In this document: in pieces, positions 11,537 through 24,000 of the stretch
Numbering within the stretch: position 1 is the stretch's first letter
Layout of the letters: the number at the start of each line of letters is the position of its first letter
NCBI RefSeq assembly: GCF_001949145.1
Contig: NW_019091539.1
Span: forward strand, 39,319-101,318
Direction of reading: 5' to 3'
Source of the DNA: Acanthaster planci
Lineage: Eukaryota; Echinodermata; Asteroidea; Valvatida; Acanthasteridae
Length of the DNA stretch: 62,000 nt
Program-made: the position numbers and the translations under genes
The notes under the pieces: generated by a model
Databases searched by the model: none
What the model saw: only the letters and a program-made list of their open reading frames with translations
Told to the model about the DNA's origin: nothing

Positions 11537-13720
11537 TGTGTGGAGCAATATGTTATCAATATGTGAAGTTGTGCTACTATTGCCAGTGGTCCACAGGAAA
11601 CAAGACAAGCATGGCAGCATCATAATACGCTCTGTGAGTGCACCCGCGTGAGTAGGCCACAAATATGTCCGCCGAGCTCATTAATTAATAAAAGTTATAG
11701 CTCAAAATATTCTATATTAGTGGATCCTGAGAGCCAAGCATGGAATTTGGGATCGGAAGAAGCATAGCACTGAACCTATGGCCTGGACTTAGGGCCTTCA
11801 ATTCTGAGTAATTTGGATGGAATCGGGTCCGAAAGTGGTACAAGTCGTTTTGTAGAGGGATGCGTTTTCAAAATGGCTACTTTTCCGGGTAAGGAAATTT
11901 CCTTCATTTTAAGGGTGGTCTGGTTTGGGTGAGAATTTCTCAAAATTGTATTGTTCAACCCACTAAAAATGAAAGGAAAATGAAAGAGAATTTACCGCTA
12001 GTGTGTATGGGAATGTATTTACAGGGGTGCACCTAATAGTTGTCAATACTACTATGTTCACATGGCACATGACACATGAAAACGGTGATTTTTTTTAACT
12101 ATTATAGGATCTCAGATTTTTCGTAGGCCTGAACGTTATTCGTAGACACGAGACAAAGTACTCCTGCCCTTGTGGTCAAAACTACCGCCTGTATGCCTAA
12201 CTATACATGTGGTGTAAGGGGATCTAAAAAGTCAACATTTTGTGCGTGCACTGTGCTTTAGGAACAGCCCCATGTATGGGACGGGATACATAATCATGGT
12301 GTTCCTGGTACGCTGTTTCATTCTGATGCAACACACACTGTGCCGGGCATAATCATGGATCTCAAAACATCCGATTCTGAGATATTGGGGAAAATTCCCC
12401 CTTTGGTTCTGATTCCCTCGAAATGAATGCGTGTGTGTTTTCGTCCTCAGACAAGCTTCTGAATGAAGACTCTATATACTTATATGAGCAATTGGACGTA
12501 CGTGCTTCTCCCCGGAGAGACATAAAACTTAAAAGGGGAGGGGGGGTTAGGAAAAAAGCGGCAGGGGAAGAAAATGGCAAGTTTCCAAGAAATATCTTTG
12601 AAATGACCTCCACGCCGTTTTTCTTCTTAACTCCCACAAGACCTATGTCCCCTCTGACCTAATCCTAACGTTGCCCACGCTTCAGACTGCAGTAAATAGA
12701 GCTGGGGTCCTTCCCGACTGGAAATTCAAGTAATTCGTTCCTACCGTGGCATTGACCACGTGACAAAATTTAAGTTCTGGGTTTTAAAATAAAAATGACT
12801 TATTATTTATTTTTGACTTTTATTTGATTTTATTTCATTTCATTTATTGTTATATACATATATCACATAACGTACATTAACAAACAGTAACCGCTTCAAA
12901 AAAGCCTTCATTAAATTAAAAATGTTTACACTTACATTAGTTAAAACCGCAAAAATTATGAACAAATGAAAACAACGACTGATATCAAAATACCCATAGT
13001 CACACTTATGCCATTCATAAGTTCAACTGCAGTAATGCAAAAAGAGCGATTTGATGGCCTAGTTCCTTTTCCTTCGTTGACCGATATAGACACTCATCTT
13101 CTGAAATATCCTGATCTAGCATGAGGGTATTTATCAATAGCTATTGCACGGGCTCGCTTTTGTATGCAATGAAATGTATGTTCTAACTCTTAATCCAAAT
13201 CACCATATTGCGAAATACATTTACATGAATAACAATCAAGGACAGACGAATATTTTATTATTAAAAATATAGAGGGCCACGCATCTAATCTTATTTATTA
13301 ACCACTTCAAACAGGCGAAGAATATTAAATTACCGGAAACAATCGATAATTAACATAGAATGGTCGCCTCTATACATTCTCTCTGATACTATCGCAACAA
13401 ATTTTGCTCTTTTGCCATTGATTGCATCTTTGAGTACAATCGAGAGCTTAGTACACGACGACGGTATAAACAAGATGCCCAAAACTGATTTGGAACCCTA
13501 AAGTAATGTTCCATTTTATCAAGATACAAGCAGTACTGAAACAGAAGAGCACTTCAAGTCAGAAATGGACGGAACAAAATTCATCCGTCCGTTTGGCCGT
13601 TTGGAGATTGGTTTTTATTCACAAACTTAATCATGCATGGTTTCAATCCAGTCACAGTCTCCATGCCAATGCACGTGAACAGCACTGTGGAGTGCTCAAG
13701 TATTTGGAGCCATGTTGCAG
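11537..13720. other. Intergenic sequence, no gene recognised
   Basis: AT-rich spacer with T/A-rich low-complexity sequence around 12795-12870. No domain-like reading frame was found. Confidence 0.45.
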
Positions 13721-13810
13721 TCGAGTCTACCATTTCCGAGTCTGAGCCCTACTCCCTTGAGTCCCAATCCGAGTCCGACTATCCAAGTCCGATCCCGAGT
13801 CCAAGTCCAC
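13721..13810 (+). repeat. Degenerate GAGTCC array
   Basis: About 90 bases built from GAGTCC, CAAGTCC and CCGAGTCT words repeated every 6 to 12 bases. It is a simple-sequence repeat with drift. The short frames through it translate to Ser/Pro-rich peptides and are not taken as genes. Confidence 0.7.
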
Positions 13811-16693
13811 TAAAATCAAATTTTCTCATACAATGAAAAATGGACCGAATAATAAATGGACATCCATTCGGTATACAGTGCAGAAGATGGGTTCCATTTG
13901 TGATCAGTAATTGAAGCCCGAGTGTTGATGTTACACGACTTTTAGGGCGGTTGTGCAGCTCAACCCCGTTTCATCCGTTCTTTCGAGTGCTGGACTCATG
14001 AACTAATATCAACTCTATGAGGTACTATTGCTGACGTATTATAATATTTTGTGAGTTTCCCTTTAACTATAAACCTTCATTTTGGAATAGCAAAACATAC
14101 ACGTCGACGTTGCACAAGATTTTCACACCAGCGCTTACGGTCCGGTTACCACAGCTTGACATGCCTACGACGTGCTACTGTAAAAAATCAATCAGGTATT
14201 TGCCTTTGTACTATTCCCCTTTTGTAGTGTTTGCAACAAGTTTTTGATATTTGCCACTGTTGAGATTACCGAATGACGAATAGGCATTACATGATTACAG
14301 GATTCACTAACCCAAAAATATATAGGGCCTATGTGTGAACAATATAGATTAGATCTGAAGTCGCGTTTATTGCCATAAGAATGTATTTAACCTAGGAAAA
14401 GATTTTTCATAAGTTGTAAATAGTTCGGAGGTATTGTTAAAGTAGTTTTCCATTCACATTTGCTTATTGCATTTTTACATCTAAAATGATGCAGAGGAAA
14501 ATAAAACAGTCATTTTTTGGTTCGTACAGGACTCGGGCTTAGTCTTCTAGTCTTTATATGCCCGAGTTTGGGTCAAAGTTCTACAAAACTGATAAGGAGC
14601 CGAAAAAAATAAACATTTGCATGTAGATTACTATCTTTTGAAAACAAGTAGTCGAGTATTATTCTTTCTGACTGCGCATTTTGACCGAGATTCCAAATTC
14701 ACTGTTTAAATTCGAAAACAAAACAGGTCCGAAGAACTTTCTGAAACAACGTTGAGGTGTCTCTTTCTTATGTGAACACCATAGTACACACACTCCGGTC
14801 TGTCATTTAAAACCGTTCAATTCGGAAACCTAACTACCGCGCATTTGTGCCGCCCTGCTGTCGTGCTAAGATCAATAAAAATGAACCCAGCGGCAGAAAA
14901 GAGTGTTGAAAACCGCTGGCCTATACCTCAAGTTGTATAGGACTTCTTGTCAGTCGTGTCCTTTAGGATTACTTCAATTTCCCTGCTGTCCGTCGTCATT
15001 GCACGCAATAACGATTCAATTGAGCGGTCAAAGTGAGAGATTATTTGGGCATTAGCGCAGTGAGCTGTATATGCTTACCTGTGGCTGCCCTTGACACTCG
15101 CTTAGAACCACAAAGTCATAATACCGTATAGGCGGGGCGACGAGTCGGCGGAAGCTTAAATCCAATCATAAAACGCATGCCTGTCCAAAGCATATGGTAA
15201 GCTGATGTAAGTGCTGATAAGATTTCGAAAAAGCCCACAAATGAGTACATACCTGTAGAAAAAGTAAAAATCTTCCCCAAGAATAGGAAAGGGACTAGTT
15301 TTGTAGCTCTCGTCTGTTTTAGGAATAACATAACAGTACCATGGCAAATTTCCACGGGCACCTACCTGCTGACACTGGGGAAATTTGGAGTGATTAAATG
15401 ACATTTGTAGTGTAAGGTTATCCCTGAAATCATTACAGTGGATCCACAGCCCAGCAAAATCACACCATTTTTGTCCTGTCATCTACAGTGTGTACGTGAA
15501 AGATTAATTCCAAAGGTTTAACATAATTATAATCTGCAAGGACACCAGCTTTGGTATCATTAACTGCCAAGGATGGGTGTTGCTAGGAGTTTTTCGGGGC
15601 GGGGGGGGGCCTTCGGGAAGCCCACCAAAAGAGACTGACATACAATGGAAGTGTATCAGGACATGGTAAGAAAAAATAATTCATACGCAATTCTCATGGT
15701 CACAGGTCGTGCTCAATGTAGCCAATCATAGTGGAAAGCCATCACCCCCAGTGCCCTACTTGGGCACTGGGCGACGAGCGAACAGTCATTAGGCCCTGGG
15801 CGGGACCAAGAGAGGGCGCAGTTCCCTGGAGGCCCCTTTGGTATGAACTCCACGTCGCTGGTTCACAAATGACTATGGGATGCATGCATTGCAAACTCGC
15901 CGCTACCAATAACTCAAACACTGCCCACGAACGGGTGCTTCTGCTCAAGGAGGAATTTTGAATGCGACCATTGCCTAAGATCATTATTTACGAAGCCGCA
16001 CGTACAAAATTGTATTCCGTACGTATACGAAATAGTAATCTGTACGCACGAATTGTTACTTTTCTGATCATGTCCTAAATACATTTCCATACTAACCATT
16101 AAAACTGTAGAGGGGCAATGCTTAGGTACTGTAATAAAACCAAGCATTTGCATTCCGCTTTCCCTGTTTTACTTTTGCTTTCGTTTTCCTTTTTATTAAT
16201 ATTCCCATTTTTCCCGGAAGCGAAGTTCATGACTGGGATTACGACCTATCACCTTTTGCACCCCAACGTGTATCATCTTATCGGGATCTAATTTTATTTC
16301 AGGTTATCTAAGACCCCACCAAAGGTGGATCTAGAACCTATTTTCGGGGGAGGGGTAAATCTGGGAGTTTGGGAAAGAAATACTGTCCACCAATTTGCCT
16401 TTCTTTCGTTATATTTGAAAATCTATAAGAAAAGTTGTTGGTAGGCATTGCTTTGTTTCCACTCACCTGGATCCGCACTTTAACCCTGCATGCAAACTGA
16501 TCGGAGCTTTACTTTGAAATTGTGCTATGAATTGGCCATTAACAAGAGAAAGGCTATTGACTGGTCGATAACTGGCTTCTGACCCTCAGTACAGGCTTTT
16601 AGTCAAACACGACAGCTTCGCCACGAGTTTTTGACTTGGAAGACTCCGATTCGGAATGTTTGTTATACCCCCTCCCCCAAATAACCAGAGCTG
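13811..16693. other. Intergenic sequence, no gene recognised
   Basis: A perfect 9-bp hairpin, CCAGTGCCC-5 nt-GGGCACTGG, lies at 15748-15770. A G-run at 15601-15609 is followed by sequence resembling the GC-rich repeat debris elsewhere in the window. Overlapping minus-strand frames at 15116-15482 show no recognisable domain. Confidence 0.4.
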
Positions 16694-17092
16694 TAGACTT
16701 GAGTCCTGCAACTTGGACTCGAGATGGACTTGAGTCACTGGTTTGTGACTTGTGACTTGACTTGTAACTATAACCAGCTTTGACTTGTGACTTGATTTGG
16801 ACTTGTAAATATGACCTGCTGCCATGTCTGCCTGAAGTGATTATTAAGACTGTAGTACACTTGGAAATTTAACGAGAAAGTGTAAGTATACTAAGCAGGC
16901 TAGTCAAGTTCAGTAGTTCAAAACTTGTAACTCGTCAGGTTGACGCCCGGCCCTGTATGCTTATTACAGCTCGATAAAATAATGTGCGACTTGACTTGTG
17001 CTTGGACAAAGAGACTTGTGACTTGCCTTCCTTGTGTTTGGGCCAAATGGGTTGTAACTTGACCAAATGACTTGATACTTGACTTGGACTCA
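16694..17092 (+). repeat. ACTTG-type simple repeat with an internal duplication
   Basis: About 400 bases dominated by GACTTG, GTGACTTG and GGACTTG words. The GCTGCCATGTCTG block that follows the first half (16818) recurs as GCTGCCATGTTTG at 17106. It is preceded both times by ACTTG-rich sequence and ATGA-C/G-C. This suggests an old tandem duplication of about 288 bases. Confidence 0.65.
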
Positions 17093-17109
17093 CAAAAATG
17101 AGCTTGCTG

Positions 17110-19480
17110 CCATGTTTGCAAAAGACTCACTCGATAACGAGTTTGATGTGGTGTTTTGACTGGTCTGCATAGCACAGGCGCGCAGTTATAAAGCTACGTT
17201 TTGTTCCATGAGTGATTATGCATCTGTTGTTAATCAGTCTGGAAAAAATGCCAGGTTCTGGTTTTCACTAAAAGGTGAACTAGTGATCTTCCGAGCTCAT
17301 GGAAAATGGTGATCAGAGGAAGCTGACCAGAAAACAAAGAAAAAACTGTTTCCTCGGGGATGTTAAAACAATGGACCCTTCGGAGACATTAACTTTTATG
17401 ATGGGTATCTTTTCGGCGCCCCTTGTCCTCTGCAAAGTCCAAGTTCTAAAGGGATACCCCGTTTTCAAAGCGCGTGCTCTCTTTTGACAGATACCATCCA
17501 TTCCATCTTTTTAAATAGTTAATGGACAATTTATCTTTTGTTTTGTTCTCGGAGAATATTTTGACAGTTTCGGATGGTCTGCTTTGGAATCGTATAAACG
17601 GCAGAAAAGAGCAAAACTTACATAAGCGTGATTTCGTTCACTGGGCTCCTCTCAAAGTATTAACATACTGACAGCTTGTCTCTCGGGCCCAACCCCTCCC
17701 CAAGATCGTTGCTCGCATTACTCTTCGAAATCGACTATTCCTAGTTTTGCATTCGCGTGCTCTTTCGAGGGACGCAACAGCACATTGCTTTATAGGTAGG
17801 CCTACATCAATGTATACAATTAGCTACCCGAGTTTGTGTCGGGAAGAAGGAATCTCCACGAGGTCAAACATGCCGGGGAACCTGAGAGTTAGTGTACGAA
17901 TTATTAACTTTGAATATCCGTCATGGTTTCAACACTTTGACTTCAGCAACTGCGAATTTTCCCTTGTTTACTTGCTCCTTTATGTGTTTCTCGAGGATCT
18001 ATGTAGAATCGTATGGACGACATTCAACTAGAAAAAGGAAAGGTACAAATCTCTCTCTGAATATCGATCATAGTCTATGTGAACGAAGAGGGCGTTCTTT
18101 TCATATACAGTGCATGAAAGCCACGCATGGGGCAACGTCATGTCAAGACTAATGTCATGGATCAAAGCCACGGATATGCGAAATTAATCCAATGGTAAGG
18201 AGCATGCACACCCCTCAATACTTACATGTGCTTTCCACTTGCCACTTCAGCTTGCGAAATTGGAACAAAAAGGGGGAGGTTTTTCATGTAAATTGCCCCC
18301 CAAACCTACCTGTGCGCCCTCACGATAACCCATACTCCCTACAAACAGGTCACCAGTCAAGTGGTGAAACGGTGTTTCACATGCACCGTTCTGTTGTCAT
18401 TGTAACAATCAGGCATGAGTATAGTTTGATTGAGTGAATATGCTGGTTGAACGGCTGTGACTGAGGCTAGGCCGATAGACAAACGGTATACGCAAGTCTC
18501 TTGGAACCTAGTACGTGACTTCAAGGCTGCACACCAAAGTATTCGGTCGACGGCTATATTTTGGGGAATGAAAAAATCTCAATCTCAGTGCCTATTACCT
18601 CTGCTTCTGCTTCCCCGACTCGGCGTTTGTAAGTCGAGTTTTCTCGTTTCAAGAGGATTTAGTGTAAGTGGATTGCCATAAAGTGAGAGCATATTCTGTG
18701 AAGCGCTGACATGAAGAGCGGCAAACGTGGCCAGCAGGTGACAGTAGCAAGCTGTCATTTGGCACGTCGGCCTAGCACCTCGAGATTGGTGCAAAAAAAA
18801 AAAAAAAAAAAAAAACCCGAGCACGAATTGCAGTCTGCAATCGTGTGTTCATTCAGGTGCCTTTGTGGAATCATGGCCAGTATCAAAAAGGATATAACGA
18901 AAACAAGAGTTGAGAAAAAGTGACAGCTGAAGGCACTGTGTGCGATTATATTCATCGTTGAATTTCAGTCCTTATTTTATGAATTATTCTATGCACTGGA
19001 ATGAAAATGTGAAATACGTTATTCATTCAAAAGAATATTAAAATGAGATGAGTGACAATTGATGCAATAAATGATTAGTGTAACTTACTCAAGTACAGAC
19101 TATATTAACTTCATGCATTGATTATCACGTGTTAGCCTGATCGACAAAAGAAATCGATGTACTTTGAATGGTTCAGACCTTTACTAACACTCTGTGAATC
19201 ATTCTTTTTCAAAGTAAGCCCATAGGCAATTGACATTTATGCGGAAATGCGGATCTACTGACATACTGCATTTTCAGATCCATGTTGTTACGGTTTCTAA
19301 GGGGTACAACGGATATGTAACATTAAACAACAGCACGTAAGCAATACTCTAAAGTACCTGTGCAGAAATTGACGCTGTATCGATGTGTTCACACTGGCTG
19401 CCGATAGTCCTTGCATATCAACAAGCTGTATGTTACAGGGTACCAGGCAGGTTTTGTCCATTAAAAGAAGTGGTCTAATC
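17110..19480. other. Intergenic sequence with a 23-A tract
   Basis: No gene is recognised. An uninterrupted run of 23 A lies at 18793-18815; it could be the tail of a retroposed sequence, but no body could be identified before it. Confidence 0.4.
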
Positions 19481-19493
19481 ATACGTGGATTTG

Positions 19494-20642
19494 TGAAAGA
19501 TCTAGTCGCGAAGAGGAAAGATAGCGAGAGGATGTGCGATGCTTTGCCGCGCTCTCTGTGACAGGCGGGGGACCTGCACGGGTGTGCCCTTCCATGGACG
19601 TGTTATTGAATTTTTAGGGAGTTGAGTTGGCGCTCTCTCCCTCAGACAACACGGGCGGCGAGTGGTAACGCTACGTCAGCACTCCAACGCCGTGCGCTTT
19701 CTTTAGTGCACGCGGATCGAAATAACGTGCGACGCAGTGAGTCTGATTGGTCACACGCCAAGACCTCGATCGGCACGGTCTGCAAAGAGAGATAAACCCC
19801 GCACTGGCTCGTGATGACGGATCTTTGTGGACCAGTCCTCGTTTTCCCGTCAGTGATGCAACGACAATGTCCGGAGGAGTTGTATCGGAAATAAATCGGC
19901 GACATCTCTCGAATGATAAAGGTGAGATGGATAGCTGTCGCTCGATGTTCTGATCCCACACAAACTCGTGTGAATGAGTGTGGCGTAGACGTCCGGAATT
20001 AGCTCTTGCCAAGTGAAAATTGCCTGTCCCCTTCCTTATCTGCTTTGTACATTTGGCCCTCCGTATGGAGTGTTCTCGTTGGCTGTGAGCTTGGCATTTT
20101 GCTGAAGTGGGATGCCGTCAGACAGTCCCACAGCACAAGGAACAAGAACGCTGACAAGAATCTAAAACAGCCCCTTCCGGTCATCAATACACCCGGCCTG
20201 ACCCATTGGCGTTGACTTGAGAGTCTAGACAACCCCGATAGAGGGAAAAGAGTAATTCCATCCTCTGAGATCGAAAAACGAACTGGGAGAAAGGACAGAG
20301 GGAGAAGATTTTCAACTGTGCGCCTGTTGCTCAGCCAATAGCTTATGAAACCTTACCCCGAATTGATAGACTGGTAGTAATTTGCCAAGCCTGCTTCAAT
20401 TCGGCCCATAGCCTGCAGTACTGGGCTTATTTTTATTTCTTACCGTGAAATTGGCCTGGAGACACCGCAAGTCATTGAACAAGGAACCTTATAACCCCGA
20501 CGCCAAAGATCGCAGTAGACAGACGTACTCGCGGAGACGGCCGTCTTTGGCGAAAACACTAGTCTTTTTGTTCGTATGGCTGTAAGACTGTGATAGACTT
20601 AACTGTGAGTAAGACTAGGATACCTCCTCCCTACGAGGCAAA
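19494..20642 (+). promoter_or_regulatory. CpG-rich upstream region of the GluN3-like gene
   Basis: The 1.1 kb before the receptor's ATG is visibly richer in G+C and CpG than the surrounding spacer (for example around 19500-19770 and 20480-20560). It contains only short, unconvincing frames. By position it should hold the promoter and 5' UTR. No TATA box or start site could be assigned. The last in-frame stop before the ATG is TAG at 20616-20618. Confidence 0.45.
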
Positions 20643-21062
20643 ATGGTGTCGTTTCAGTACTGCCTTGCATACAAACTCCTCTTCAACTGTCTTCCTGCCG
20701 TCATCTTCCTTTTTAACACCCGAGATGTTTTGTCCTCTAAGTTGCAAAGCGTCCGCGTGGCTGTGGTGTCAGACGACGTCACCAATTTTTCTCTGTTCCA
20801 CGAACAAGTCCTGACAGCTATCCACGAGGTTAACTCTACAGAGCCCGGAATGGCTTTACACCTTGGCCCTGTGGTGTTGTCTTCTCACCCAAACCCGATG
20901 GACGTTTACCGGGAGATCTGCTGTCAACTTGCCGGTACCGACGTGTCGGCCGTAGTGGTACATGCAGATGAGCCAACCCAGTTCAGTCTGTCCGTTGCTG
21001 GGGGTTTTCTTGGAGTTCCGGTAATTGGTCTGAGCAACCGGGCTTTTGCTTTCTCCAACAAG
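20643..21062 (+). CDS. GRIN3: GluN3-like receptor, exon 1: signal peptide and first part of amino-terminal domain
   Basis: The exon encodes 140 residues and ends in phase 0 at AACAAG|GTAAAG. The ATG has A at -3 and G at +4, and an in-frame TAG lies 25 bases upstream, so the start is well supported. Residues 12-24 are hydrophobic and fit a signal peptide. The mature start probably lies near residue 30, before the first beta strand (VRVAVVSDD, 37-45). Residues 103-125 (SAVVVHADE...) and the GVPVIGLSNR segment (124-133) match the Rossmann-like fold of the NMDA receptor amino-terminal domain. C93 or C94 may form the domain's conserved disulfide with C318 in exon 3. Confidence 0.88.
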
Positions 21063-24000
21063 GTAAAGACATTTCTAAAACACTTTCAGGAGCAATTTCT
21101 TCAACTTAAGGAGGTTTTACGGAAGGTTTCACTTAAGGCACTGCGATCCAACTGCACGATGTGTCTTTTATAAAGCTCCAGTGCCAAAATAGAAAACTGC
21201 TTAATTCATTATTTGAATTAACCTACAGTTAAGTAAATTCACTCAATCTGCCTTTACTGTATCTTTACCCTCCCTTCACAATAAAATGCGAAAGAAGTTG
21301 CTTTCGTCCATATTTATAAAATGTCCACATGGAAAAATGTAAGCTTAATAAAAATTGGTTTAGACTGGTTGGCAATTGTTCTTGAATACCAATCAATTTT
21401 ACCATTGCATTAAAGCAAAAATGTGCTCGAAACGTACCACTATTATTACTGCATGTTTGAAAGCGAGGTTCTAACATTTATTTGCTAAATTGTAAATGAA
21501 TATGCCACGAGTAATGTCCTTTACGCATCTTATTTAGGCGTGAATGAAAGAAGTCACTGGAGGCAAGACTGATTCTCTTGCAGTGAAACTGCGGACACGC
21601 GAAAATCTATTTTTAGGTTGCTAAATTCACTTCCAGCTCGATACAGGTGTCATGTACAAAATGGTTCATTTGTTTATTTATTATTCAGTCAATTTAAGTT
21701 TCGAACAAGAGATAGGAATATTCAACCAACGTGTGATTTTACAGTTTCTGTGACCCAAAATACGGTCAATGATATAAAGTATTGTTAAAAAAACCTATGT
21801 TCGAGTAAAGCAGACCAGATATAATGTGCTCGTTCTTCGTCCTTCTCGACGACAGGAAAATACCGTTTAATATTAAATGCAAATGATACAATTTACTTGC
21901 GGGGCACAGCGGGATTTGATAAGGAGTTACACTTCTTCTGTCGGTCTGCTTGTTTAGGGTCCCAATCTACATTATGACGATCTAGAAGCCCCGTTATTCG
22001 AGGGAACAAACAAGGTTTCAAATCGCAAAGCTCTCAATGAATAATGGAAGGTATGGTAATAACGTTTCATAAGTTTAAAATGTTTAGTTCTGAAACAGAT
22101 CGGTCTGGTTGACATGACCTCAAAGCAGAAAAGGTACAAGAGTGTACGTCGTACGAATTCCTTGACCGTCAAAATGCCGATGTAAAACTCATATAAAAAT
22201 CAATATAGTTATCTTTCGAATGAAGAACTTAGCTTTGCCTTGTTTAAACATCGGATGGACATACAGGAAGCAGTGACCAAATGTGGCTTTGTTATTCTTT
22301 ACCTAGTTCCCATCTCATAATTTGATCAGTCGAATTTAAATGTGCATGAAATGACCGATTTTGTTTCAAGATATTATCTTGTCTGACGGACTGACTGGGC
22401 ATTGCCACGTTTAGAAGCTTCCTGTCAAGTACTGTCATGTTTTAGCTAAGTACTCATGGCGCACCATGCATTAATAATGGAAAGTGACAAACCGATGCAA
22501 GACGAAAAAGGGTACAGCATTTAATCTTTGAATAAAAATGTATTCATGAAGCAAATGTTGTATTCATTTATTTTTTTTCCCAAAATCGTTAACTCAAAGG
22601 GTTACACATCGAAGTAATTTCATTAAAAATGGAGCAAGGATTGAAATCAACGATTCCAGCAGGAAACCTGTATGTTTGGGAAATAAAAGCTAGAGGGAGG
22701 AAGTTAACATTTCGAAAGCAAAACTACAGAGTTTCAGGAGACAAAGGGACCTTAAAGTTATGTTTATCTTGACAATAAGAACACTCAAGCCCGTGCATGC
22801 GATATTTGAAGATTATTTAACTTTTATCTTCTTGCAAAAGTGTGAAGAAAGCCGTAAATAGTAGCCTCGCCCATCAGAAAGGCCCTGAGATCCTTCCTTA
22901 TAGATCATAGCATATCATTCGTCGTAATAATGTTGCGGAACAATAGCAGGTAGGCCTATGATGGAACTTTGAACGGATGAAATGATTTTTCATAAATTTT
23001 GGTGATGCCTTGTGATATACCCGTGATTTCGATATTAGTTGAATTTCATGTACAATCATGGTAAATTAGCATTCAACGTTGGCTCATTATTTATACTGAC
23101 TGACATTTACTGATCGCATAACAAGAAGCCTCCCAGCCATTCTATGTCTAGCGGAAACAATGAACACTAGAGATCGGTTTCATCACACGGTGAAGTTAAA
23201 TCAGAAGTCACAACCATCATCGAAAATTATCCGGCTTTTAAAATGCAGTGATTGGTCCTTCAGGCCGTACGTGAGCGGTACGGTCTTCGACTTAGGGAAG
23301 ACCTCGGTCAATCAGGTCTGCACTAATCACATATATCGTGTCTACCTCAAGTCCGTGGTTTGTGTGGATTTCAACGTTGCTTTAAAGTCATACAGAAAGT
23401 AGAAAGACTCCATGTTCTTTATTGCCTGGAATAGCTCCAAGGTGACAATAATATCTAAATGTCACCCTTTGCATTTATGAAAAGGAAGCTTTATTGCATA
23501 AAAAGACGTGGTAATATCTGGGTTGGGTTTAAGGCACTAATGTTAATAATCCCGCCCAATCACGACAGACCTTGTCTTCTATCGTCGTCATCTCTCTTTC
23601 CTGAAAATTTTATTGCGAATCCTTGACGATATAGGGCTGGCGTCAGCGGTTTTATGCATACTATTTTTCTGTCTGCGACGCTTAAAATCTAAGCTTAGTT
23701 TGATGACAATTTGACCGGGTGCTCTGTGCAGTAAACACTGTTAAACGCCCCCCCCAATAGCCTATATCGTGATTTGTAGAAATGGAAAGGGGAATTAATT
23801 GTTAGAAACAAAATAAAAACTAGTGTATTAGGATTACAAGTAGTGTTCTACAATGCTGATTATCACTGTGGTTTACAAGTCTAGAAAAGCAAGAGTGCTT
23901 ACGAAAGGTGAATTTCATTAGATGGAGGGTGTCTCAATTATACGCTACTTTCGAACAAAGGGAATCAGTTCAAAAAGGAAAAATGCCTCTGTAAAAGTGA

